Notes under the pieces: model-generated
Database searches by the model: none
Seen by the model: the letters and a program-made list of their open reading frames with translations, nothing else
What the model was told of the DNA's origin: nothing
Made by a program: the position numbers and the translations under genes
Part shown: positions 46,401 through 53,561 of the stretch, in pieces
Position numbering within the stretch: the stretch's first letter is position 1
How the letters are laid out: every line of letters begins with the position of its first letter
Assembly: GCA_041740995.1 (NCBI GenBank)
Contig: JBGSKY010000094.1
Location: 25,947 to 89,946, forward strand
DNA: 64,000 bases
Origin: JBGSKY01 sp041740995
Lineage (GTDB): Bacteria; Planctomycetota; Planctomycetia; Pirellulales; Pirellulaceae
Direction of reading: 5' to 3'

Positions 46401-47420
46401 GCAATCTACAATGAGCAAAGTGGCCGCATTGAAGGCAACCAGCCGTTCCAAGTCGCATATCTGTCCAAAGAGCATCAACGTGATTTGCTCAATGAGCTAA
46501 CCCCGTCACCCGTGAGCCGTCGCGAGTTATCTAGTGGGCTTGAAAAGTGCGTCGTATTCGATGGCCATCGCAAAGCCGCTTGGGATAAGGAGGCCGCCGA
46601 TACGACCCTTGAAGTTTTGATTGAAAAGAATCCGAGCTGTCCATCGATCTTGTTGGGTGACAGCGTTTCAATCGAACCGGTCGTCGCAATCAGCCTGTTC
46701 CGACAAGCTGGGCAGAATATGTTGTTGGTAGGAACCGATGATGAAAACGGAGCCAGCGTGTTGCAGAGTGTCATCGCCTCGTTTTTTGGACCGTCAAATA
46801 CCACTTCGCAATCCCACCGAACTGTGACGTTGGTCGACGCAAGTCGCGAGGAGGATAAAGCGACCCAATCCATGATGAACAATGATTTGACTGGCGACGC
46901 GAGAGTATCGCGCTTTAATGCGGCAAATGTTGATTCTGCGATCCAGGCGGTTCATTCGCGAATGCAAGAACGTTTGGTCGCTTTGGATGGGGATTCCGAA
47001 GATAAAAGCATTGCTCCTGAGGCAACGTCAAACGTCGACGAGTTACTTGTTGTTACTCACTTGCAACGCCTTCGTAGCCTTCGCAAAAACGATGAATTCT
47101 CCTTCGGTGACGATGGCGACCAACCGAAAATTGACAAATTGCTGCAAGCAATTTTGAGAGAAGGACCGAGCGTTGGAATTCACACGCTGGTCTGGTGTGA
47201 CACGGCAAACACGTTCAATCGATGGCTACCGCGTCAATCGATGCACGATTTAGAGTACCGTGCGCTGATGCAAATGAGCGTTAATGATTCGAATCAATTG
47301 ATCGATTCTGCAGCCGCCAATAAACTCGATAAGAACGTAATGCTGCTGCATGAAGAATCATCCGGCCAAGCTCGCAAATTCAGACCGTATGCTTTAGAAC
47401 TCATTGCAAAGTCGGTTTAG
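43434..47420 (+). CDS. EssC/EccC-like FtsK/SpoIIIE ATPase of a type VII secretion-like system
   Basis: This 1,328-residue protein is the motor of the module. Residues about 20-220 form an N-terminal coiled coil. Two membrane helices follow (about 235-255 and 265-290), and a second coiled coil spans about 310-470. Three FtsK-like modules come next. The first (about 480-770) lacks a P-loop. The second has Walker A AGKTGSGKSS (P-loop G794-S801) and Walker B VVVDE with D902-E903. The third (about 1070-1328) has VGTDDENGAS where the P-loop should be, so it is degenerate. Three modules with a two-helix anchor match EssC/EccC, but there is no FHA domain. ATG 43434 overlaps the gene before it; ATG 43458 is an alternative. 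Confidence 0.85.
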   Translation: MNCQKIKQMSPNLKNQNSTRVASLLRHNRIDRTIAGLTKRVETCASAISAIQQTADNDRNQLKQEMQREDTKLRQKFATDYATEITNDDELINETWTKFDSKILTSVHDERKKIANFRKVAAADLLNNKQTSEKQLADLVANAKADKARLLSTLESSKELLSRFARESNAIAQQCNELVERHGLKVASVKSDQTLELLSTGENTFTSIKSEIALDLELANKALASLRNYGLARFSGSWMLWAIAAVLAGIVAWIVWSIRLGPSNIASFLVSFAAFGIALIVSGVAMLIAARPMLRKHLKQNAPRVYQYCDSTSQRIARGAHHLQTGYDSRLQVINEKLQRDLDETTALAAANSERIKSELKTNEKNVLVSLAESRVKATTNFESRLGEIQTNEKSSLSILERNGQQEIDALRSIEAKRHRQIKSDETKKTAYTRWRIRQAIDRTNRRLDLLRNQVAELCPVWDAENLAGGKNYLGYLPIGTLRVDVGQSHEATLINSQTHPLSENLPLIFQLVEHGNLIVKSDSQNQPQAQRLVRNLILRAFATLPAGSLQVTIIDPDGLGREFSHLMQLADTDPTMVNYRVWTQPTHLSEQLAKLSHHTEDVIQQLLRDRYKDIRQYNAEAGSMAEPFRIVLWSRFPAGVDEASWRYLSSLLSSGGRCGVSTIVMVDTDFPVPPMVDIRRLQNTGLTINIQTDSNTGNSRAFVESNVLSKFPLALDEPPDLATQQRILSHCAAQALKANRVEVPFDGLVPREQNRYQSSSASGLSIPIGHAGVGRNQTLRLGHGTAQHVLVAGKTGSGKSSFLHTLVTSAAIHYGPDQLRLVLLDFKKGVEFQVYSETQTPHADIIGIESQREFGVSTLEYLDRVMQQRGEAFRGAGVQDIPSWCQARPNQPMPRVLVVVDEFQEIFTDDDKLGQQAAMLLDRIVRQGRSFGIHVVLASQTLGGAYSLPRTTLAQMAVRVALQCEGADAMMILSEDNLAAERLRYAGQAIYNEQSGRIEGNQPFQVAYLSKEHQRDLLNELTPSPVSRRELSSGLEKCVVFDGHRKAAWDKEAADTTLEVLIEKNPSCPSILLGDSVSIEPVVAISLFRQAGQNMLLVGTDDENGASVLQSVIASFFGPSNTTSQSHRTVTLVDASREEDKATQSMMNNDLTGDARVSRFNAANVDSAIQAVHSRMQERLVALDGDSEDKSIAPEATSNVDELLVVTHLQRLRSLRKNDEFSFGDDGDQPKIDKLLQAILREGPSVGIHTLVWCDTANTFNRWLPRQSMHDLEYRALMQMSVNDSNQLIDSAAANKLDKNVMLLHEESSGQARKFRPYALELIAKSV

Positions 47421-47710
47421 CCTCTGGCCTTCTTCTAAACGTAAGAGATCAGCCGCCAAATCCAGATTCAGCTAATGCAATACAGCAGCACCTGAAGTGA
47501 TTGGCACTGGAGCCAGACTTACGCCGAAAACGCCAAGTGGTTCGACAACGATAGCGAGTGGCAATAAACTGACGAACGAAGCGGTTTTAATATCTATGTT
47601 CGTTGATCAATTATTTTCCTGCTCCCATCTTCGTGCCATTTCTTAAAATACACGACAAGAAATTTTGGCAGAAAGATATGGGCATAAAGATCATGTGACT
47701 TTTGGTTCAG

Positions 47711-48442
47711 CTAGATTGATAGGCGGGCGACGGTGGGGAATTCGAGTTTGAATTTTGTGCCGCGACTAGGCTCGCTTTGGACGCTGATTCTGCCGCCGTG
47801 AGCTTCGATGATCTTGCGAGCTGTTGGCAAACCAAGTCCGCTGCCGCCGTTTTTCGTCGAGTAAAACGGTTCGAACATTTTCATCGCGGTTCGATCGTCC
47901 ATCCCACAGCCTGTATCGATTAGATCAACCGCTGCGCCACCGGGAATTGGATAGGTGCGAATAACCAACTCGCCCCCTTCGGGCATTGCTTCGAGAGCGT
48001 TTTTCACCAAGTTGATCAAAGCCGCTTGCATCGAATCGCTGTGCAACATGACTAGCGGTAAATCAGGATCAAAATACTTGATTACATCGACGCCAGTTTT
48101 ATCGGCCAATGGTTGATAGAGCCGAAGTACGGTGGTGATCTGATCATTTAAACTGCCGGGCGTCATCTCCAAGTCACGCATTCTCGCAAAGCGCAAGAAG
48201 TCTCTCAGCAGATTTTGCATTCGGTCGCATTGCTGACGAATCAAATCGATCTTTTGAATTGCCCGCCGCGAGCCATTCCATTCGCTCTCTTCCAGTTCTT
48301 CGCTCAGCAAATCGACATTCATGTGAATGACCGACAATGGGTTTTTTATTTCGTGCGCAAGCGAGCCAGCAAGTTCTGCCAATTCATGATATTGACGGCG
48401 TAAGTCTTCTTCGGCTTGCGAGAACGACGCGTCCGATGACAT
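47711..48442 (-). CDS. Soluble sensor histidine kinase (HisKA-HATPase)
   Basis: This protein has about 243 residues from ATG 48442. A short helix leads into the HisKA dimerisation domain with phospho-acceptor His30 in SLAHEIKNPLS. The ATPase domain has an N box (NLVKNALEAMPEGG), G1 (DTGCGMDD) and G2 (GGSGLGLPTARKIIEAHGG). No membrane helix and no PAS, GAF or HAMP sensor domain is present, and no receiver protein is adjacent. It must receive its signal through protein contact. Kinases of this short NtrB-like form occur in planctomycetes. A TTG 13 codons upstream would add a short segment of no clear meaning. Confidence 0.85.
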   Translation of the reverse strand: MSSDASFSQAEEDLRRQYHELAELAGSLAHEIKNPLSVIHMNVDLLSEELEESEWNGSRRAIQKIDLIRQQCDRMQNLLRDFLRFARMRDLEMTPGSLNDQITTVLRLYQPLADKTGVDVIKYFDPDLPLVMLHSDSMQAALINLVKNALEAMPEGGELVIRTYPIPGGAAVDLIDTGCGMDDRTAMKMFEPFYSTKNGGSGLGLPTARKIIEAHGGRISVQSEPSRGTKFKLEFPTVARLSI

Positions 48443-48673
48443 AAAGCGATTCCAAAGGGTTAAACAGAAAGATGCCCACAAATATTCCGAACGAATTTAC
48501 TAATATCAATATGTCAAAATATCGGTCTGAAGACTACTGCCCGATTTTTTGCATTGAAACCGCCAAAACAGATCAGCTTCTACAGCAACATCGCGCGTGG
48601 TAGGATACTTCGACTGCCAAGCGGTTAATCACTTTTTTCCCAGATCTTCACCATTCTCAGTTCTGCTAGTTGA

Positions 48674-49987
48674 ATGTCCAATCTTGCAATCGATATCGAC
48701 CATGTGTCGAAAGAGTTTATTGTCGACGGATTGGGCGAATACCACCGACTGACCGAAGCGGTGACGAGTTGGATTGGTAAACGTTTCAGCCGGTCCGAAC
48801 CCAACCAGGCAGCCTCAAGCGGCCATCGCGGCGTTGGGACGCGTCGTTTTCTAGCTCTCGATGATGTCTGCTTGCAAGTCGGTCGGGGAGAGACGTTAGG
48901 AATTGTTGGTAGCAACGGCGCCGGCAAAAGCACGTTGCTGAAAATCCTTTCGCGGATCGTCAGTCCTTCAAAGGGACGCGTTGGCGTGCTGGGACGTGTA
49001 GGTTGCTTGCTGGAAGTTGGCACAGGCTTTCACCCGGAGTTGACAGGCCGCGAAAACGTCTATCTCAATGGGGCGATTCTGGGCATGCCGCGTCGCGAAA
49101 TCCGAAAGCGCTTCGACGAAATCATCGACTTCGCTGAAGTCGCGCCCTTTTTAGATATGCCAGTCAAGCGATATTCAAACGGCATGTTGATTCGACTCGG
49201 TTTTTCTGTTGCCGCACACTTAGATCCAGACGTTTTGATTGTTGACGAAGTGCTTGGCGTGGGCGACAGCGAATTTCAAAAGAAGAGTCTTGGCAAAGCA
49301 CGTGACTTTCGCGACCAGGGCCGGACTGTGTTGATGGTATCGCATAACCTACCGATGATTGCGAGTTTCTGTTCGCGAGCAGTTTTGTTAGAACATGGCA
49401 AGATTACGGCCGATGGATCGCCGAATTCAATCATCGACAAACATCTGCGGATCGACCAAACGTCTGATTCGCAACCGCAATGGTCGGCGAACTCTGACGA
49501 CCGAGCAACTGACTATCTTGTCCTGCAAAGTGTCCGCGTTCACGGTGGCACGAATCCCTTCGCAGTTGGGGAACCAGCGACCGGCAATCCCTTGAGGATC
49601 GATCAGCCGATTCAAATCAGGATCGGTTACCAGATGACCAAATCGCAAAAAGCCTACATGCAACTGCGGCTTCGCGATGAGACTGGCATGCAGATCTTGC
49701 AATCGATCGAGTCGGTTGAGACCGGCCGCGAGTTGACTCAAACAGACCTTCCGCTTCCACTGGGCCAATACGAAAGCATGGTCACGATCCCCGCTGACTT
49801 GCTGAACACACGCCGGTACATGGTCAGTATCGCAGTTGGCTCGCAACCCAATCGCACCGACCTGATTGCCGAATCGTTGGTCAGCTTTTCTCCGCTTGGG
49901 CCAATAGACACACCGTGGACTCAAAACGTCAACTGGGATGGCTTCGCGGTTCGTCCCAAGCTGAAATGGGTGACCGAGAAATTGTAG
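48674..49987 (+). CDS. wzt: Wzt-like ABC transporter ATPase for polysaccharide export
   Basis: This 437-residue ATPase has Walker A VGSNGAGKST (from residue 78), the loop VGTGFHPELTGREN typical of polysaccharide exporters, the variant signature YSNGM, and Walker B LIVDEVLGVGD. Residues from about 275 form a C-terminal domain of beta-sandwich type, like the Wzt carbohydrate-binding domain that recognises the non-reducing end of an O-antigen. Such ATPases pair with a Wzm permease to export lipid-linked glycan. No permease gene is nearby; the glycan locus at 1-13 kb has its own Wzx/Wzy route. Confidence 0.85.
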   Translation: MSNLAIDIDHVSKEFIVDGLGEYHRLTEAVTSWIGKRFSRSEPNQAASSGHRGVGTRRFLALDDVCLQVGRGETLGIVGSNGAGKSTLLKILSRIVSPSKGRVGVLGRVGCLLEVGTGFHPELTGRENVYLNGAILGMPRREIRKRFDEIIDFAEVAPFLDMPVKRYSNGMLIRLGFSVAAHLDPDVLIVDEVLGVGDSEFQKKSLGKARDFRDQGRTVLMVSHNLPMIASFCSRAVLLEHGKITADGSPNSIIDKHLRIDQTSDSQPQWSANSDDRATDYLVLQSVRVHGGTNPFAVGEPATGNPLRIDQPIQIRIGYQMTKSQKAYMQLRLRDETGMQILQSIESVETGRELTQTDLPLPLGQYESMVTIPADLLNTRRYMVSIAVGSQPNRTDLIAESLVSFSPLGPIDTPWTQNVNWDGFAVRPKLKWVTEKL

Positions 49988-50039
49988 ATCGGCGGGTCGT
50001 TTAAGATAGAACTTGGAAAAATGCAGCAGTGAAGACTGA

Positions 50040-50672
50040 CTAACGCATCATCATCGCACGACCACTGCACTCCAGTAAAAACTCTAGGACTTCGACGTGT
50101 CGCGTTGCAGTCGCAATGTCGTTGCCCCAGGCGTACATTCCGTGACCAGCGATCAAAAATCCGGGAACCAAATTTGATTCGTTGGTCGCCCAATAATCGG
50201 CCACGGTTTGACCAAGCGCAACCATATCTTGTGTGTTGGCGAAAACTGGCAACCAGACCCGCGTCTGATGAGTCGTGATGCCTTGGAGCCCTTTAAGCAT
50301 TTCAAAACCTTCAAGCCAAATTCCGCCTTGTTGCAGAAATTTGGTGCTCAAGATCGTGGCCCAAACACTGTGAGTATGCAGCACACTGCGCGCTCCTCGG
50401 TGAACGACCGCCCAACAATGCAGCAATGTTTCAGCGCTCGACTTGCAGTCGCTTTCAGAGACGAGCTTGCCTGCTTCGTCAACGTAAACAAAGTCTTCTT
50501 CGTTGAGCGCTCCTTTGTCTTTGCCGCTGGCTGTGATCAACAAACGGATCGGTTCATTTGAAGTAACCGCACTGAAGTTGCTGCTCGTCCCGCGCGACCA
50601 ACCACGTTGCCAGAAGTCCTGTCCGATTCGAATCAATGCTTGACGATGCGGAAGATCTTCTTGAGCGTTCAT
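50040..50672 (-). CDS. mtnB: Methylthioribulose-1-phosphate dehydratase
   Basis: This 210-residue class II aldolase-like enzyme has zinc ligands His99 and His101 in VLHTHSVWAT and another in GHGMYAWG (near 175). SRGTSSNFSA near residue 27 binds the phosphate, and TASGKDKG near 48 is also conserved. It dehydrates 5-methylthioribulose 1-phosphate in methionine salvage. The other salvage genes are not in this window. It follows sufS on the same strand by about 135 bases, so co-transcription is possible but not certain. Confidence 0.9.
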   Translation of the reverse strand: MNAQEDLPHRQALIRIGQDFWQRGWSRGTSSNFSAVTSNEPIRLLITASGKDKGALNEEDFVYVDEAGKLVSESDCKSSAETLLHCWAVVHRGARSVLHTHSVWATILSTKFLQQGGIWLEGFEMLKGLQGITTHQTRVWLPVFANTQDMVALGQTVADYWATNESNLVPGFLIAGHGMYAWGNDIATATRHVEVLEFLLECSGRAMMMR

Positions 50673-50808
50673 GTTTTCTTGTCTTTATTCAGGAGTGAAT
50701 TGGCACTAGCTGTCAGTAAATTTAGTCAATGTTACTGAGAAAAACCGGTGGCTAGCACCAATCCGATGACAATTTATCGACGGTCCAAGTTATACCTTGA
50801 ACGAAGGC

Positions 50809-52083
50809 TTATGTGCGAACCCGACGGCGACTGCGTTTGGCAAGCCGAACCGTGGCATCCTCAACAGCGGCAACCAATCGATCAACTTCTTCAAGCGTGT
50901 TGTAGAGATAAAACGAAGCTCGACTGCTGGCCGCAATGCCTAAGCGTTCATGAAGTGGCATCGTGCAGTGATGTCCCGGTCGAATTGCCACTCCGTGTTT
51001 GTCCAGCACTTGAGCGACGTCATGCGCGTGGACTCCGTCAATCACGAAGCTGACGATGCCTTCACGATGTGCCAGGTCGGGGCCAAGGATTTGTAAACCA
51101 TCAATTTGCGTCAAACGTTCGTGGGCAGAACGAGCCAAGATCCGCTCGTGCGCTTCAATATTCTCCAACCCAATTGCTTGCAGATAGTCGATCGCCGCAG
51201 CCAATCCAACCGCTTCGACAATTGGCGGAGTTCCCGCTTCAAATTTCGTCGGAGCAGATGCACAAGTAAAACCTTTTTCGCTAACGATGTCGATCATCCC
51301 ACCGCCACCTAAGAACGGATTCATTGCTTCGAGCAACTCGCTGCGACCGTACAGTACTCCAATACCCGTCGGACCGAGCAGCTTGTGTCCTGAGAAGGTT
51401 AAAAAATCGCAACCCAGCGCCGTAACATCGATCGGCATGTGTGGGACTGCTTGGGCCGCATCCACCAGTACCAATGTTCCGAAGGAGTGAGCCAGTTCGA
51501 CGATTTCGCGAATTGGATTGACTGTTCCCAGAACATTGCTGACCGCAGTGAGCGCGAGCAACTTTGGACGTCGCGTAAGACTTGCCTCCAAGGCCGACAT
51601 ATCAAGACAGCCGTCGTCAGTGATCGGCACAAAATCGACGGCACAACCTGAGCTTTCAGACAACTGGAACCACGGGACGATATTTGCGTGATGTTCCATC
51701 TGAGTCACGCAAATCGTATCGGTTGATGAAACGAACTTTCGCCCCCAACCTTGTGCAACAGTGTTAATTGCGGCGGTGCACCCAGCGGTAAAGACGATTT
51801 GTTCAGCCGACGGCGAATGGATAAAATCCGCAACCCTCTGACGCGATGTTTCGTAGGCGTCGGTGGCCGCCTCGGACAGAAAATGGATTCCGCGATGGAC
51901 GTTGGCGTAACTATGTTCATAACAGGCCTGCATAGCGGCCAAAACCTGGCGAGGGTGCTGTGTACTAGCACCGTTGTCGAGATATGCAATTGATTTGCCA
52001 CTTGGATGGGGCACGTCCAAAAAGGCAAAGTCGCTGCGAATAGCCTCGACATCAAGGGGAAGCGTCTGAACGGAATTGGTCAC
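50809..52083 (-). CDS. sufS: SufS-type cysteine desulfurase
   Basis: This 424-residue PLP enzyme removes sulfur from cysteine for iron-sulfur cluster assembly. Lys234 in FSGHKLLGPTG holds PLP, and Cys373 in RPGHHCTMPLHE is the persulfide-carrying residue, in the class II (SufS/CsdA) context. YLDNGASTQHP and YANVHRGIHFLSE are typical of SufS. GTG at 52083 is chosen as start; it lies one base after the sufU stop. A longer frame (to 52242) would run through sufU and adds unrelated residues. It is the last suf gene of the operon. Confidence 0.92.
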   Translation of the reverse strand: MTNSVQTLPLDVEAIRSDFAFLDVPHPSGKSIAYLDNGASTQHPRQVLAAMQACYEHSYANVHRGIHFLSEAATDAYETSRQRVADFIHSPSAEQIVFTAGCTAAINTVAQGWGRKFVSSTDTICVTQMEHHANIVPWFQLSESSGCAVDFVPITDDGCLDMSALEASLTRRPKLLALTAVSNVLGTVNPIREIVELAHSFGTLVLVDAAQAVPHMPIDVTALGCDFLTFSGHKLLGPTGIGVLYGRSELLEAMNPFLGGGGMIDIVSEKGFTCASAPTKFEAGTPPIVEAVGLAAAIDYLQAIGLENIEAHERILARSAHERLTQIDGLQILGPDLAHREGIVSFVIDGVHAHDVAQVLDKHGVAIRPGHHCTMPLHERLGIAASSRASFYLYNTLEEVDRLVAAVEDATVRLAKRSRRRVRT

Positions 52084-52084
52084 T

Positions 52085-52483
52085 TCAAGTTTCGCTTTCG
52101 ACGGGAGAAAAGATCGCGGTTTGGACCACGCGCCATGGCAACAGGCAACACTTCTGACGATTCGGCGTAAGCTTCGGACCAAACAGGTCGAGCATTTCGG
52201 TCGCTCCCATTTGTTTGATCTCTTCGATCGTCTTGCCTTCAATTGCCTCCATCAACATCGACGCGCTGGCTTGCGAAATACAGCATCCCTGACCATCAAA
52301 GAACGCTTGCTTGACTTGACCAGCCTCATCTATTTCCAGCTCAACTGAAACGATGTCACCGCAAAGCGGATTCTTTCCGTTGCCTTGATGAGTTTTCGCA
52401 GCCAGTTCACCACGATGATATGGATCTTCATAATGATCCATTACATGTTCTTGATAGATATCTTCTTCGCTTGGCGTCGCCAT
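52085..52483 (-). CDS. sufU: SufU-type sulfur-transfer / scaffold protein
   Basis: This 132-residue NifU-N-like protein has the three conserved cysteines of the family: Cys41 in NPLCGD, Cys67/68 in GQGCCIS and Cys112/113 in KCCLLPW. Asp43 completes the zinc site. SufU accepts the persulfide from SufS and passes it to SufBCD in Gram-positive-type suf systems; a SufE is therefore not needed. It directly precedes sufS with 1 base between, in accord with that partnership. Confidence 0.9.
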   Translation of the reverse strand: MATPSEEDIYQEHVMDHYEDPYHRGELAAKTHQGNGKNPLCGDIVSVELEIDEAGQVKQAFFDGQGCCISQASASMLMEAIEGKTIEEIKQMGATEMLDLFGPKLTPNRQKCCLLPWRVVQTAIFSPVESET

Positions 52484-52558
52484 CTTCGTTAGTTCTAAAA
52501 TTCAAGTGTTGATAGTTTGTCAGTCCGACTCGTACGGCTCGACACACCAGCGGACCAT

Positions 52559-53095
52559 CTATAAAAGTTTTTGCAGAAAGATTGCGTGACCTAGGCTATC
52601 GTCCAAAACATAGTTTTTAAAACCACATCGAGCATAGACTTTTCGCGCCGGCAAATTTCCTTCGAGAACTTCGAGCGTGACCTTGCAGCAGCCGCGTTGC
52701 GTTGCAATTTCCGAAACTCGCTGTAGCAGTTTTCCGGCTAGCCCGGCTCCTCGATGCTTTGAGTGAACGACTAAGTCGTGTACGTTAATTAAGGGTCGAG
52801 CGGCAAACGTTGAGAAACCTTCGATGCAAGTCGCGAGGCCGATTGGAGTCGCATCGTCCCAAGCAATCAGGCTGAACATCGTATCGCTGCGAGCGGCGAG
52901 TGCTCCAGGAAGTTTCGCGACTACCTCGCTGCTGATTGGCTGGCCGCCGCCTTCAATTGAGGAAGCGTAATGTTGAAGCAGGTTTACAATTGCTGCTGCG
53001 TCAACCGAGTTCGAAAAATCGGCCATCTCGATTCGGGTTTGCACGTTTTTTCGGCTTGATAGTCTAAAAGATTCCGAGCTGATCTCGTGCGTCAT
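52559..53095 (-). CDS. GNAT-family N-acetyltransferase inside the suf operon
   Basis: This 178-residue protein has the GNAT core. DLVVHSKHRGAGLAGKLL (near residue 108-125) holds the acetyl-CoA pyrophosphate-binding R/Q-x-x-G-x-G/A loop. LEVLEGNLPARKVYARCGF is motif B near the C-terminus. ATG 53095 overlaps the sufT gene by 32 bases; GTG 53044 or ATG 53026 are alternatives, but the last would cut the first strand. The target is unknown. It is transcribed with suf genes on both sides. Confidence 0.8.
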   Translation of the reverse strand: MTHEISSESFRLSSRKNVQTRIEMADFSNSVDAAAIVNLLQHYASSIEGGGQPISSEVVAKLPGALAARSDTMFSLIAWDDATPIGLATCIEGFSTFAARPLINVHDLVVHSKHRGAGLAGKLLQRVSEIATQRGCCKVTLEVLEGNLPARKVYARCGFKNYVLDDSLGHAIFLQKLL

Positions 53096-53537
53096 CGGTC
53101 ATTCTATCCTGAGTCCATGGCGGATCCATGACCACTTTTACGTTCACGGCCGCGACTCCATCGATTGCTTCGACAACTGCTTGCGAGTTTCCGATCAATT
53201 GCGGGCCTGCTGGACACATAGGACTGGTCAATGTCATTACCACATTGACATCAACCTTACCATCTTCAGCAGGTACCAAATCGACTTCATAGACCAGTCC
53301 AAGATCGACAATGTTCACAAACAATTCAGGGTCGATTACCTTTTTAAGCTCGTCGCGAATTCGATCTTCGCACAGCGGTGCACTGCGAGGCGGCATCTCT
53401 TCGTTCAATTCTGCATGAATTGCTCCAGGGCCATCGTGCGGTGCGTCATTGGCCGCAGGTGCAGGATTCGTATTATCTAGCGAGACAAGTCCCGGCTCTT
53501 CGGTTTTATCTCGATGCATTGCTTCGTATTCACTCAT
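53064..53537 (-). CDS. sufT: SufT-type metal-sulfur cluster assembly factor (DUF59/MIP18)
   Basis: This 157-residue protein has a variable N-terminus (1-55) and the DUF59 domain. KKVIDPELFVNIVDLGLVY (around D69) and MTLTSPMCPAGP with Cys108 are the family hallmarks, followed by VKVVMDPPW. SufT-like proteins help iron-sulfur cluster maturation of target enzymes. It lies between sufD and the GNAT gene. Confidence 0.88.
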   Translation of the reverse strand: MSEYEAMHRDKTEEPGLVSLDNTNPAPAANDAPHDGPGAIHAELNEEMPPRSAPLCEDRIRDELKKVIDPELFVNIVDLGLVYEVDLVPAEDGKVDVNVVMTLTSPMCPAGPQLIGNSQAVVEAIDGVAAVNVKVVMDPPWTQDRMTDDARDQLGIF

Positions 53538-53561
53538 GGCGATTGCTCCTCGCGTTATATT

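Noticed and set aside
47421..47710. Possible extra small gene after the EssC-like gene.
   Set aside because: All frames are short and broken, and no codon bias or motif supports translation.
52084..52242. N-terminal extension of sufS through sufU.
   Set aside because: The extra 53 residues are out-of-frame sufU sequence, very basic, and not found in SufS; the GTG one base after the sufU stop is a better start.
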